Shown: positions 10,030-23,000 of the stretch, piece by piece
Position numbering within the stretch: position 1 is the stretch's first letter
How the letters are laid out: every line of letters begins with the position of its first letter
Assembly (NCBI GenBank): GCA_032433765.1
Contig: JAVIAB010000139.1
Span: 40,011,608-40,075,607, forward strand
From: Megaustenia siamemsis
Taxonomy: Eukaryota > Mollusca > Gastropoda > Stylommatophora > Ariophantidae
Length of the DNA: 64,000 nt
Direction: 5' to 3'
Made by a program: the position numbers and the translations under genes
Notes under the pieces: model-generated
Database searches by the model: none
What the model was told of the DNA's origin: nothing
Seen by the model: the letters and a program-made list of their open reading frames with translations, nothing else

Positions 10030-10152
10030 CACTTGATACTATTGTATATCCTTGTATCTGGCAGTGTTTTTCGCTTGTCTTCTTTCTTCCATTTTTTCTA
10101 ATATTTTGTCTGTTATCCATTTTTTATTTTTGTTACTTTCCTTTTTGGGCAA
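10030..10152 (-). mobile_element. LINE-B internal fragment
   Basis: The reverse complement matches 13,040-13,160 of the LINE-B insertion almost base for base (GGCAGTGTTTTTCGCTTGTC, CCATTTTTTATTTTTGTTAC). It lies upstream of the RT domain and has neither element end. Confidence 0.85.
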
Positions 10153-10774
10153 TTATAACCGTCGTGTACGATGACACATAACTTCATGGGATTTCTTCTC
10201 TTGAAGCTAACCAGGGATTGATCCCTGCTTAAGGAATAACTGTTCGTTGTACGCTGGCACAACTACATTACATGCTAACGTCTCTTGAAGCTAACGTAGT
10301 ACACTATTCAAATTTTGACAATAATGTTCGTGTACTATGACACAACACTTCATAGGATTACTTCTCTTGAAGCGACTCAGGGAATTGCTCCCGACTCGAC
10401 GACTAACTGTTCGTTGTGCGCTGGCACAACTGCATTACATGTTAACTTTTCTTGAAGCTAACTTCGTGCACTATTCACACGCTGGCAATAAACTGTGTGT
10501 ACCATGACACACTACATGAGCTGCTAACTTCTCGGAAAACTCACAACTTGACACTATCTGTTCGTGTTCGATGACACACTACATTATATGCTTACTTCTC
10601 TTGAAGCTAATGTATTGACTATTCTCAACTTAACAGACATTGTTCGTTGTAATACTACACCACCACAGTCTATGATTCTTTCTTTGGCAATTAATGTAGT
10701 GACTATTCACAAATCAATCTGAAAACTAACTTAGTGACTGTTACAACTTGATCTTGAGGCTAAGTTGGTGACGA
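10153..10774. repeat. degenerate long-period tandem repeat
   Basis: Blocks such as CTTCTCTTGAAGCTAAC, GTTCGTTGTACGCTGGCACA and ACTACATTACATGCTAAC recur four to five times with variable spacing, alternating with ACTATTCACA-type pieces. It grades into the exact 35-bp array that follows. No coding potential. Confidence 0.75.
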
Positions 10775-10893
10775 TTCACAAATTGATATTGAAGCTAACT
10801 TAGGGACGATTCACAAATTGATATTGAAGCTAACTTAGGGACGATTCACAAATTGATATTGAAGCTAACTTAGGGACGATTCACAAATTGCAA
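10775..10893. repeat. 35-bp perfect tandem repeat
   Basis: The unit TTCACAAATTGATATTGAAG plus 15 more bases occurs at 10775, 10810 and 10845 with a partial fourth at 10880. The copies are essentially identical, so the expansion is recent. Confidence 0.95.
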
Positions 10894-10909
10894 ATATTAC
10901 GACAATTAG

Positions 10910-12298
10910 TTGTATGTTGTCCTACAGAACATATATCCGACTATCTCGACAGCATTTTCCAACCCATAGTGACATCCCTTCCCACCTATGTCATGGACAC
11001 TATTCTTTCTTGACCAAAGAAAACACCCATCTGTGGATACTTCTACTCTCCTCTGTCTCACTGAACTTGTTCTCAACCTTAATACTTTCGAATTCAATGG
11101 TCAATTCTATGACCAGGTGAGTGGGGTAGCAATGATCACCAAGATGGGTCCTAGTTATGCTTGCTTGTTCATGGGTTACCTTGAACATCAAATACAGAAT
11201 TCATACCGTGGCCCCTGCCCATTAAATACCTCCGGTACATCGATGACGGTTTTGGACTGACTGACTTGCCGGAAGATGACATCTCCAGGTTCATCGACTA
11301 CATTGGTAACTTTCATAAATCCATCAAGATTACATCTTATATCTCTACCTCGTCCGTCACTTTTCTTGATCTGGTCGTCTCCCTTGGTACCTCCAGCCTC
11401 CACACTTCCGTCTTCTATAAACCCACGGACGCCCACTGTTATCTTCTCTACACCTCGTCTCATCCATCTCACTGCAGAGATTCCATTCCATATTCTCAAT
11501 TATTACGACTTCGTCGTATCTGCCAGGATGATCACGATTTTCTCCAACAAGCCCACCTGGTGTTACATTTCTTTAGGCGTTGTCTCTATCCTGATTCGGT
11601 TCTCCAATCTGCCTTTAAGAGAGCTCTCGATATTCCCCGTTCGGTGGCACTCACCCCATCCACCCGCCGTTCCTCTGATAGGACCATATTTACCCTCACC
11701 TACCACCCTCACAACATGGCTGCGGTGAGGATCCTTATCCGGTACCGCTCCATTCTCCACTCAGATCCCACTACCCGCCTACTTTTCAGTGATCCTCCTT
11801 TGGTCGCCTTCAAACGTGACAGGAGTCTGAGAGACATTCTTGTCACGAGCCGCCTCCCCCGCTCAAACCACAAACACCTTGGTACTGTTCCTTGTGGACG
11901 TCGGGTTTGCAGAACTTGTGACTACGTGCTTTGCACCGATTCGGTTTTGTTCCCTAATAAGCGATTCGACATCAAGGAGGGGGGTCACTTGTGTGTCGCG
12001 TAATATCATCTACACCATAATATGCAAGCACTGCCAAATGACGTATGTGGGTGAAAATGGACGACGCTTGAGTGACAGATTTTGTGATCATCTTCGTGAT
12101 GTTGAGCAAAATACTGGCAGCCCGGTGTCTGCCCATTTCAACTCCCCTGGACATAGTGGTAAACTCGACATGCAAGTTACTGGCATTGTCTCATGTCACT
12201 CCAGCAATCGCAGCAGGTTTGCCCTTGAGAATCGTCTTATTGCCCAGTTGGGTTCGCTGTCCCCCCAAGGAATGAACATATCACTCTCATACTCATAG
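10910..12298 (+). pseudogene. Penelope-like element: RT palm plus GIY-YIG endonuclease
   Basis: Several frames together encode a Penelope-type protein. Near 10,925 is EHISDYLDSIFQP. From about 11,110 comes GVAMITKMGPSYACLFMGYL, typical of this RT class. YLRYIDDGF at about 11,227-11,253 holds the YIDD catalytic box, followed by SVTFLDLVV. A basic linker with cysteines (CGRRVCRTCDYVLC) leads to a GIY-YIG nuclease starting NIIYTIICKHCQMTYVGENG near 12,000, with RLSDRFCDHL. Frameshifts lie near 11,040, 11,225 and 11,990, and part of the palm upstream of GVAMITK is missing. Penelope elements copy RNA into DNA at a nick made by the GIY-YIG domain. This copy cannot do so. Confidence 0.9.
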
Positions 12299-12873
12299 GA
12301 CACCCACTACATATTCCATGCGCTACTTAACCTATCCATGTGGATATATTTGTCTGCACATGTATTGGCACATTTGAGCTCCTTTGGGTTTTTCGTTTGT
12401 GGGCCTTGTGGCAATATATGTGCTGATTTATGCTTGTACGCATGCATTGTTACATACACATGTTTATGTTTACACATCGGTTCGGGGTGCACACACAGAG
12501 TTAGACGTGCATAGTTTACACATATCCTGTACCCACCTCCCCATATTTTTAGAACCCTTCCTTTCCGTCTTCTCACCTGACTCCCTGGTCAGAGAGATTT
12601 ATAGTCGGTCATCCTGCCGTATCAATTTAGTCCATTTGGAGACTGACCCAGCTCAGGAACACAGGGAAGTGATCATTTTTATTTTTCTTCTCTTTAGTAT
12701 CTAGCATATTATCGCCATGTAGTTAGATTTGTTAATATATCGTTATACATAATGTTTGTGTTTGTTGTTCGTCCAGATGAAGGCCTACTTGGCCGAAACG
12801 TCACTTTTGTTTCGTCCATTACCACGTAAGGCTGTCACCATACCACTTTTTCTTCCCTTTTTTTAGTATTGCT
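12299..12873 (+). mobile_element. Penelope-like element 3' region with hammerhead-like motif
   Basis: Non-coding tail after the GIY-YIG stop. At 12,776-12,806 is CAGATGAAGGCC, TACTT, GGCCGAAACGTC: a GGCC/GGCC stem between GATGA and GAAAC. Then come TTTCGTCCATTACCACGTAA and GGCTGTCACCATACC, matching the tail near 5,780. The last bases before 12,874 are T-rich. Confidence 0.7.
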
Positions 12874-12883
12874 ATAGTCGTAT

Positions 12884-14953
12884 AACCAGAAAGATGTACA
12901 AGAAACTTATACTATACAAGTAAAGAACACATATCAGAAGCTACTAGAAGAGGGGATTGAGCAGCACAGAAGAGAAATCCTGAGGAAAAAGTCACAACAA
13001 AATGGCAATGCATAAAACACAGCATGCAAGAATCCTGCAACACCTTGCCCAAAAAGGAAAGTAACAAAAATAAAAAATGGATAACAGACAAAATATTAGA
13101 AAAATGGAAGAAAGAAGACAAGCGAAAAACACTGCCAGATACAAGGATATAGACAATGAAATACGGAGAATGTGCAAAAGGCAAAAGAAGACTGGCTCAA
13201 CCAAAGATGTATAGAAATCGAAACTATGGAAAGTAAACAAAACCTGAGAGAGATGCACACAGAAATAAAGGGAATGACGAATAAAGACAAAAAAGCTGCA
13301 GGAATCGGATGTATAGCAAACAAAGAGGGAAGAATGCTATCAGACAACAAAGATATAATAGATAGATGGCAAGAATAGTTAACAGAATTATTTCATGATG
13401 AAAGGGACAAAAAGCCAGACATAAAATGTACATACAACTATAAAATCCTGAAATCCGAAGTAGAAAAAGCCATAAAAACAATGAAAAAGGGAAAAGCAGC
13501 AGGGCCTGACAATATACAGATACAGATGATACAGGCTCTAGAAGAGTTTGGCGTCGAAGTGATCACAGACATATGCAATGACATATACCATACAGGATAC
13601 ATACCAAACGATCTAAAAACATCAACTTTCATTGCATTGCCTAAAAAGAATGGTGCAGTTGAATGCAGTGACTTCAGAACAATAAGCCTAATGAGCCAGG
13701 TAGCAACAATTTTACTAAAAGTTATACAGGGAAGGATTCAGAATAAAATCAATACTGAATTAGAGGAGCAACAATTTGGATTCAAGAAAAACAGTGGGAC
13801 AAAAGAAGCCATATTCAGCATGAGAACATTGATTGAAAAATACACAGAAATAAACAAACCAATATATGCCTGCTTCATAGACTACACCAAAGCTTTCGAT
13901 AGAATACACCATAACCAACTTATAGACTGCCTAAAGGATATAAATCTAGACGACGCAGACATACGACTAATATGTAATTTGTACTGGGAGCAAACAGCAA
14001 TAATAAGATATAACAAGGAGAACTCTACACCCATGAACATAAAAAGAGGAGTAAGACAAAGATGCATCTTATCGCCAAGCTTGTTCAATCTATACACTGA
14101 GCAAATCTTTAAAAACATCTCAGAGATACCAGGCCTAAACAATAATGGAAAGATAATCAATAACCTGTAATATGCTGATGATACTGTTCTACTAGCAGAA
14201 AATCCTAAAGACCTACAACAATTGCTTAATGTGATAAACATAACAAGCAAAAAATATGGACTAGATATGAATATAAAAAATACTAAAACTATGATCATAA
14301 ACAAAGAAAATTATCAAGACCTACAAGTAAATATCACAGTTGAAGGAATACATCTGGAGACAGTTCAAAGCTACAACTACCTTGGACATACCATAACGAA
14401 TGATGGAAAATGTAAAATTGAAATAAACAAAAGAATAGGTATGGCAAAAAGTAATTTTTAATGCCATGAAAAATATACTAACAACAAACAAATATCAGCA
14501 GGGCTGAAACTAAGAATGGCAAAATGTTACATCTTCTCATATTCCTGTATGGTGCAGAAACATGGACATTAGACAAGAAAACAGAACAGAAAATTGAAGC
14601 CTTTGAAATGTGGATTTATAGAAGAATAGGTAGAATTGGATGGAAACAAAAGATAACAAACGATGAAGTTTTAAAACAACTAAAAATAAAAAGAGAACTG
14701 CTGAACACAATTAAGACAAGACAAATGAAATTTTTGGGTCATGTTATAAGACACAACAGCCTACTAAAAGTAATATTGGAAGGAAAAATACAAGGCAAAA
14801 GAGGCAGAGGCAGGCCAAGACTAACATGGACGAGTAACATCAAAAGATGGACAAGTCAATCTATGTTAGCCTGTACCAACAAAGCAAGAAACGGAGTAGA
14901 ATGGCGATCCATGTAGCCAACCTTCGTTGCGGAGAGGGCACACGATGATGATG
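12884..14953 (+). mobile_element. LINE-B insertion, 5'-truncated, with 10-bp TSD
   Basis: ATAGTCGTAT at 12,874-12,883 is repeated at 14,954-14,963, giving the insertion limits. Inside are the upstream linker in several frames, the RT (described separately) and the GATGATGATG terminus. Comparison with the other window copies shows this is the longest. LINE-B lacks an endonuclease in the part present here, so I cannot place it in a clade. Confidence 0.9.
13481..14916 (+). pseudogene. LINE-B reverse transcriptase, frameshifted
   Basis: RT of a non-LTR retrotransposon, best copy in the window. In order: KKGKAAGPDNIQ at the start; PKKNGAVECSDFRTISLMS; EEQQFGFKKNSGTKEAI; ACFIDYTKAFDRIHHNQL with the first catalytic aspartate; GVRQRCILSPSLFNLYTEQI; a premature TAA at 14,168-14,170 directly before YADDTVLL (the catalytic aspartate pair); then SYNYLGHTI. 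Indels near 14,461 and 14,540 separate this from FLYGAETWTLDKKTEQKIEA and the C-terminal GKRGRGRPRLTWTSNIKRW to VEWRSM. In GVRQGC the glycine is replaced by arginine. It is similar to the transposon-derived F52C9.6 type proteins of animals. It would have primed cDNA synthesis at a nicked target, but is not active as it stands. Confidence 0.92.
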
Positions 14954-14963
14954 ATAGTCGTAT

Positions 14964-15199
14964 GTCTGTGTCATCTAGATTTATATCCTTTATGCACTCC
15001 ACATTACCATTTCACGCCATTTGTGTTTGATGAGGCTATATTTTTTTTTTTTGGGGTAGTAGAAATAGTAGTAGTAGTAGAGTAGTACTGAGTGTATTAG
15101 TAGTAAGTAAGTAAGAGTATAGATTATTTTTATTTGGGGAACTTTTATTTTCCAGAATTTTATTTATTTCATAAAAGGGAACCATTCCATAAATTATTT
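14964..15199. other. unassigned spacer with AGT microsatellite
   Basis: Contains a T run at 15,041-15,052 and a short (GTA)n tract near 15,060. On the minus strand the end of the LINE ORF1 downstream copy decays into this stretch. No separate gene seen. Confidence 0.5.
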
Positions 15200-16758
15200 T
15201 GTTTTTGTTGCCCTGAGAAGGGCATGAGGGTGTCCTGATAGTTGTCCTCTGGGTCGTCGAAATGTTTCCAATCTCCACTTCCCAGTCGTTGTACTCTGTA
15301 TCTGTATCTGAATAGTAGTTTGTGTTTGTCCATTGGTGTTCTTCGTTTTGTGGAATTTCTTGTGCTGGTTGTGTGCCGTGGTTCTGTATTTCTAGAAGTT
15401 TCTGTCTTCTAGGCTCGTCTTTGGAAAATGTGGATGTGGGCGTCTGGGTTTTGTTCTGTGAGTCTGCTGCTGTGTGTCATCCTTGGTACTTGTACTGTTT
15501 CTTTTTGTTTAGAGTTACGTTTCTTTTTTGTAGGTATCGGGCTGTGTCATTGACTGCTGGTGCTGCGGTAGTTGTATTTGGATCGATGGTCTGGACCGGT
15601 TTAGTAAGGACTGGTTCCTCAACTGTCTTGACATCGTGTTCTCCTGCCTGGCAGGTTACAGAGAGCTTGATTACCACCATTCATGTTTGTAACCCTCATA
15701 ACGGGGGTAATCTCGAAGGTCGTACACGAAAGTTTCGCTGAATGGAAGTGGCTGTTCCTCATCACCACTACAGCCATCCTTCTGTGTATGGTAGTTTGTT
15801 TCCTCGTTTTGTGAAAGTTCTTGTGTGGGTTGTGTGTTGCATTTCTGTACTTCTGAAAGTTTCTGCCTTCTAGGTTCCTCTTCTGCATTTGTTGATGTGG
15901 GCATCTGGGCTTTCGTTCTGGAAATCTGCTGCTGTGTATGGTCTTTTGTTGTTTGTTTTTGTTTCCTTTGTTTCGATCTTCGTTTCTTCTTCGTAGGTGG
16001 TTGGGGTGTGTCGTTGACTGCTTCTTCTGTTGCTGCTGTATCTGTTGTCTTGTTATCGCATGTCTGTACTGGATCTGTACAGACTGGTCCCTCGACTGTC
16101 GCCTGCAGTCTCAGGCCTGGCTTCTTGGGGCACCGGTTTTCCCAATGTGTATCCAGTCCACAGTGAGGACATCGTGTTCTCCTGCCGGGCAGGGTAACAA
16201 AGAGCTTGATCGTTTCGCTGATTGTTCCTTTCATTTTTATGTTGATGTAGTGGGGTATCTTTACATGTGGGGTTGGCTTGTACCAAAACATCCACTTGTC
16301 TGCTCGGTAGGTGTCCTGTTTTACTTGGGCCTCCTTGTCCCCTGTAATTCCGTACACAAGTTTCTGTATTATTTTTGGTTTTAAGGTTGGCGGTATCCAT
16401 TGGATGCACCCTCTTAACTGCTCCTTCTCTGGTGGCATATCACCATTGTGATATTGGGTCCCTTTAATTGGATAGTCTTGTTCTCGAGCTCCTTGTAGTT
16501 TTGCCTATGAGCTTCAGGTTTTAAAGTGAAAAACCACTTCCTTGTATCGTTAAAGCGATAGACGGTGTTTATACCGTTGAGCATAACCCCAGCTGGGCCT
16601 ATGAGTATACTCGTCAACATAGAAACGGTAATTCTTGAGACGTCTGGGCCGTCGATAGTGGCCATCAATGTGTCTTTCTCGTGTTTGCTTTCTAAATTGA
16701 CTTCGTAGGTTGGAATTTCCCACTCAGTTGGCGACATCTGGACCTGTTCTGTTCTCAT
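15200..16758 (-). pseudogene. LINE ORF1 with CCHC zinc knuckle, frameshifted and internally duplicated
   Basis: The minus strand starts at ATG 16,758 (MRTEQVQMSP) and reads 114 codons. A frameshift near 16,420-16,440 leads into a second frame to 15,671. That frame holds a CX2CX4HX4C zinc knuckle (CPHCGLDTHWENRC near 16,170-16,130), then a basic lysine-rich tract KKKRRSKQRKQK and a low-complexity threonine/glutamine-rich tail. ORF1 proteins of this kind bind element RNA. After the stop, a diverged second copy of the knuckle-adjacent and tail region continues to about 15,200, with the knuckle itself lost. It sits just beyond the poly-A tail of the Tx1-like LINE to its right, in the same orientation, so it may be the 5' end of a second element of the same family. 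Confidence 0.75.
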
Positions 16759-16867
16759 TTTTTTCCTTTTGTCTGTTGGTGGTTGGTTTTGTGTTTAAAA
16801 TACAAAGTATTTCAGCGACACTGAACGAGTCGGTCAAAACTATTTTTGCACTATACTGTATACATGA
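16759..16867 (-). promoter_or_regulatory. putative LINE 5' UTR between ORF1 start and upstream poly-A
   Basis: Lies between the ORF1 ATG and the A-tail (T run on plus) of the neighbouring LINE. About 110 bases, moderately AT-rich. By position it would be the 5' UTR/promoter of the ORF1-bearing element. No specific motif identified. Confidence 0.35.
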
Positions 16868-17067
16868 TGTTTTTTTTTTTTTTTTTTTTTTATAAATCTT
16901 TATTTCGTTTTTAAAACAAAACATTCCATTTTACAACAATAATTTCATTTATATGATTTGATGATGATGAGTGATGATACATATATTTTCCATGTAATTT
17001 AATAAGTTAGGCAATCTATTGCACCACACTACCAAAAATTGCGACACACGTTCCAAAGAAAATAGGA

Positions 17068-20000
17068 GCGACAATAGACTTGATCACCCCGACCTTTGTC
17101 GGCGACTTAAAAGGTGGGACTTTCTTTACGTCTGTCGCCACTAAAGGTAGTTAAGCGAGGCGACAATAGACTTGATCAGCCCGACCTTTGTCGGCGACTT
17201 AAAAGGTGGGACTTTCTTTACGTCTGTCGCCACTAAAGGTAGTTAAGCGAGGCGACAATAGACTTGATCAGCCCGACCTTTGTCGGCGACTTAAAAGGTG
17301 GGACTTTCTTTACGTCTGTCGCCACTAAAGGTAGTTAAGCGAGGCGACAATAGACTTGATCACCCCGACCTTGTCGGCGACTTAAAAGGTGGGACTTTCT
17401 TTACGTCTGTCGCCACTAAAGGTAGTTAAGCGAGGCGACAATAGACTTGATCACCCCGACCTTTGTCGGCGACTTAAAGGGTGGGACTTTCTTTACGTCT
17501 GTCGCCACTAAAGGTAGTTAAGCGAGGCGACAATAGACTTGATCACCCCGACCTTTGTCGGCGACTTAAAAGGTGGGACTTTCTTTACGTCTGTCGCCAC
17601 TAAAGGTTGTTAAGCGAGGCGACAATAGACTTGATCACCCCGACCTTTGTCGGCGACTTAAAAGGTGGGACTTTCTTTACGTCTGTCGCCACTAAAGGTA
17701 GTTAAGCGAGGCGACAATAGACTTGATCAGCCCGACCTTTGTCGGCGACTTAAAAGGTGGGACTTTCTTTACGTCTGTCGCCACTAAAGGTAGTTAAGCG
17801 AGGCGACAATAGACTTGATCAGCCCGACCTTTGTCGGCGACTTAAAAGGTGGGACTTTCTTTACGTCTGTCGCCACTAAAGGTAGTTAAGCGAGGCGACA
17901 ATAGACTTGATCAGCCCGACCTTTGTCGGCGACTTAAAAGGTGGGACTTTCTTTACGTCTGTCGCCACTAAAGGTAGTTAAGCGAGGCGACAATAGACTT
18001 GATCAGCCCGACCTTTGTCGGCGACTTAAAAGGTGGGACTTTCTTTACGTCTGTCGCCACTAAAGGTAGTTAAGCGAGGCGACAATAGACTTGATCACCC
18101 CGACCTTTGTCGGCGACTTAAAAGGTGGGACTTTCTTTACGTCTGTCGCCACTAAAGGTAGTTAAGCGAGGCGACAATAGACTTGATCAGCCCGACCTTT
18201 GTCGGCGACTTAAAAGGTGGGACTTTCTTTACGTCTGTCGCCACTAAAGGTAGTTAAGCGAGGCGACAATAGACTTGATCACCCCGACCTTTGTCGGCGA
18301 CTTAAAAGGTGGGACTTTCTTTACGTCTGTCGCCACTAAAGGTAGTTAGGCGAGGCGACAATAGACTTGATCACCCCGACCTTTGTCGGCGACTTAAAGG
18401 GTGGGACTTTCTTTACGTCTGTCGCCACTAAAGGTAGTTAAGCGAGGCGACAATAGACTTGATCACCCCGACCTTTGTCGGCGACTTAAAAGGTGGGACT
18501 TTCTTTACGTCTGTCGCCACTAAAGGTAGTTAAGCGAAGCGACAATAGACTTGATCAGCCCGACCTTTGTCGGCGACTTAAAAGGTGGGACTTTCTTTAC
18601 GTCTGTCGCCACTAAAGGTAGTTAAGCGAGGCGACAATAGACTTGATCACCCCGACCTTTGTCGGCGACTTAAAAGGTGGGACTTTCTTTACGTCTGTCG
18701 CCAGGTAGCTAAGCGAGGCGACAATAGACTTGATCACCCCGACCTTTGTCGGCGACTTAAAAGGTGGGACTTTCTTTACGTCTGTCGCCAGGTAGCTAAG
18801 CGAGGCGACAATAGACTTGATCACCCCGACCTTTGTCGGCGACTTAAAAGGTGGGACTTTCTTTACGTCTGTCGCCACTAAAGGTAGTTAAGCGAGGCGA
18901 CAATAGACTTGATCACCCCGACCTTTGTCGGCGACTTAAAAGGTGGGACTTTCTTTACGTCTGTCGCCACTAAAGGTAGTTAAGCGAGGCGACAATAGAC
19001 TTGATCACCCCGACCTTTGTCGGCGACTTAAAAGGTGGGACTTTCTTTACGACTGTCGCCACTAAAGGTAGTTAAGCGAGGCGACAATAGACTTGATCAC
19101 CCCGACCTTTGTCGGCGACTTAAAAGGTGGGACTTTCTTTACGTCTGTCGCCACTAAAGGTAGTTAAGCGAGGCGACAATAGACTTGATCAGCCCGACCT
19201 TTGTCGGCGACTTAAAAGGTGGGACTTTCTTTACGTCTGTCGCCACTAAAGGTAGTTAAGCGAGGCGACAATAGACTTGATCAGCCCGACCTTTGTCGGC
19301 GACTTAAAAGGTGGGACTTTCTTTACGTCTGTCGCCACTAAAGGTAGTTAAGCGAGGCGACAATAGACTTGATCACCCCGACCTTTGTCGGCGACTTAAA
19401 AGGTGGGACTTTCTTTACGTCTGTCGCCAGGTAGCTAAGCGAGGCGACAATAGACTTGATCACCCCGACCTTTGTCGGCGACTTAAAAGGTGGGACTTTC
19501 TTTACGTCTGTCGCCAGGTAGCTAAGCGAGGCGACAATAGACTTGATCAGCCCGACCTTTGTCGGCGACTTAAAAGGTGGGACTTTCTTTACGTCTGTCG
19601 CTACTAAAGGTAGTTAAGCGAGGCGACAATAGACTTGATCAGCTCGACCTTTGTCGGCGACTTAAAAGGTGGGACTTTATTTACGTCTGTCGCCACTAAA
19701 GGTAGTTAAGCGAGGCGACAATAGACTTGATCACCCCGACCTTTGTCGGCGACTTAAAAGGTGGGACTTTCTTTACGTCTGTCGCCACTAAAGGTAGTTA
19801 AACGTGGCGACAATAGACTTGATCACCCCGACCTTTGTCGCGCGACTTAAAAGGTGGGACTTTCTTTACGTCTGTCGCCACTAAAGGTAGTTAAGCGAGG
19901 CGACAATAGACTTGATCACCCCGACCTTTGTCGGCGACTTAAAAGGTGGGACTTTCTTTACGTCTGTCGCCACTAAAGGTAGTTAAGCGAGGCGACAATA

Positions 20001-23000
20001 GACTTGATCAGCCCGACCTTTGTCGGCGACTTAAAAGGTGGGACTTTCTTTACGTCTGTCGCCACTAAAGGTAGTTAAGCGAGGCGACAATAGACTTGAT
20101 CACCCCGACCTTTGTCGGCGACTTAAAAGGTGGGACTTTCTTTACGTCTGTCGCCACTAAAGGTAGTTAAGCGAGGCGACAATAGACTTGATCAGCCCGA
20201 CCTTTGTCGGCGACTTAAAGGGTGGGACTTTCTTTACGTCTGTCGCCACTAAAGGTAGTGAAGCGAGGCGACAATAGACTTGATCACCCCGACCTTTGTC
20301 GGCGACTTAAAAGGTGGGACTTTCTTTACGTCTGTCGCCACTAAAGGTAGTTAAGCGAGGCGACAATAGACTTGATCACCCCGACCTTTGTCGGCGACTT
20401 AAAAGGTGGGACTTTCTTTACGTCTGTCGCCACTAAAGGTAGTTAAGCGAGGCGACAATAGACTTGATCAGCCCGACCTTTGTCGGCGACTTAAAAGGTG
20501 GGACTTTCTTTACGTCTGTCGCCACTAAAGGTAGTTAAGCGAGGCGACAATAGACTTGATCACCCCGACCTTTGTCGGCGACTTAAAAGGTGGGACTTTC
20601 TTTACGTCTGTCGCCACTAAAGGTAGTTAAGCGAGGCGACAATAGACTTGATCAGCCCGACCTTTGTCGGCGACTTAAAAGGTGGGACTTTCTTTACGTC
20701 TGTCGCCACTAAAGGTAGGTAAGCGAGGCGACAATAGACTTGATCACCCCGACCTTTGTCGGCGACTTAAAAGGTGGGACTTTCTTTACGTCTGTCGCCA
20801 CTAAAGGTAGTTAAGCGAGGCGACAATAGACTTGATCAGCCCGACCTTTGTCGGCGACTTAAAAGGTGGGACTTTCTTTACGTCTGTCGCCACTAAAGGT
20901 AGTTAAGCGAGGCGACAATAGACTTGATCACCCCGACCTTTGTCGGCGACTTAAAAGGTGGGACTTTCTTTACGTCTGTCGCCAGGTAGCTAAGCGAGGC
21001 GACAATAGACTTGATCACCCCGACCTTTGTCGGCGACTTAAAAGGTGGGACTTTCTTTACGTCTGTCGCCAGGTAGCTAAGCGAGGCGACAATAGACTTG
21101 ATCAGCCCGACCTTTGTCGGCGACTTAAAAGGTGGGACTTTCTTTACGTCTGTCGCCACTAAAGGTAGTTAAGCGAGGCGACAATAGACTTGATCAGCCC
21201 GACCTTTGTCGGCGACTTAAAAGGTGGGACTTTCTTTACGTCTGTCGCCACTAAAGGTAGTTAAGCGAGGCGACAATAGACTTGATCACCCCGACCTTTG
21301 TCGGCGACTTAAAAGGTGGGACTTTCTTTACGTCTGTCGCCACTAAAGGTAGTTAAGCGAGGCGACAATAGACTTGATCAGCCCGACCTTTGTCGGCGAC
21401 TTAAAAGGTGGGACTTTCTTTACGTCTGTCGCCACTAAAGGTAGTTAAGCGAGGCGACAATAGACTTGATCACCCCGACCTTTGTCGGCGACTTAAAAGG
21501 TGGGACTTTCTTTACGTCTGTCGCCAGGTAGCTAAGCGAGGCGACAATAGACTTGATCACCCCGACCTTTGTCGGCGACTTAAAAGGTGGGACTTTCTTT
21601 ACGTCTGTCGCCAGATAGCTAAGCGAGGCGACAATAGACTTGATCACCCCGACCTTTGTCGGCGACTTAAAAGGTGGGACTTTCTTTACGTCTGTCGCCA
21701 GGTAGCTAAGCGAGGCGACAATAGACTTGATCACCCCGACCTTTGTCGGCGACTTAAAAGGTGGGACTTTCTTTACGTCTGTCGCCACTAAAGGTAGTTA
21801 AGCGAGGCGACAATAGACTTGATCACCCCGACCTTTGTCGGCGACTTAAAAGGTGGGACTTTCTTTACGTCTGTCGCCACTAAAGGTAGTTAAGCGAGGC
21901 GACAATAGACTTGATCACCCCGACCTTTGTCGGCGACTTAAAAGGTGGGACTTTCTTTACGTCTGTCGCCACTAAAGGTAGTTAAGCGAGGCGACAATAG
22001 ACTTGATCACCCCGACCTTTGTCGGCGACTTAAAAGGTGGGACTTTCTTTACGTCTGTCGCCAGGTAGCTAAGCGAGGCGACAATAGACTTGATCAGCCC
22101 GACCTTTGTCGGCGACTTAAAAGGTGGGACTTTCTTTACGTCTGTCGCCACTAAAGGTAGTTAAGCGAGGCGACAATAGACTTGATCAGCCCGACCTTTG
22201 TCGGCGACTTAAAAGGTGGGACTTTCTTTACGTCTGTCGCCACTAAAGGTAGTTAAGCGAGGCGACAATAGACTTGATCAGCCCGACCTTTGTCGGCGAC
22301 TTAAAAGGTGGGACTTTCTTTACGTCTGTCGCCACTAAAGGTAGTTAAGCGAGGCAACAATAGACTTGATCACCCCGACCTTTGTCGGCGACTTAAAAGG
22401 TGGGACTTTCTTTACGTCTGTCGCCACTAAAGGTAGTTAAGCGAGGCGACAATAGACTTGATCAGCCCGACCTTTGTCGGCGACTTAAAAGGTGGGACTT
22501 TCTTTACGTCTGTCGCCACTAAAGGTAGTTAAGCGAGGCGACAATAGACTTGATCACCCCGACCTTTGTCGCGCGACTTAAAAGGTGGGACTTTCTTTAC
22601 GTCTGTCGCCACTAAAGGTAGTTAAGCGAGGCGACAATAGACTTAATCACCCCGACCTTTGTCGCGCGACTTAAAAGGTGGGACTTTCTTTACGTCTGTC
22701 GCCACTAAAGGTAGTTAAGCGAGGCGACAATAGACTTGATCACCCCGACCTTTGTCGGCGACTTAAAAGGTGGGACTTTCTTTACGTCTGTCGCCACTAA
22801 AGGTAGTTAAGCGAGGCGACAATAGACTTGATCAGCCCGACCTTTGTCGGCGACTTAAAAGGTGGGACTTTCTTTACGTCTGTCGCCACTAAAGGTAGTT
22901 AAGCGAGGCGACAATAGACTTGATCACCCCGACCTTTGTCGGCGACTTAAAAGGTGGGACTTTCTTTACGTCTGTCGCCACTAAAGGTAGTTAAGCGAGG

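Noticed and set aside
11188..11760. Minus-strand frames of 65-103 codons
   Set aside because: Antisense to the Penelope-like coding region.
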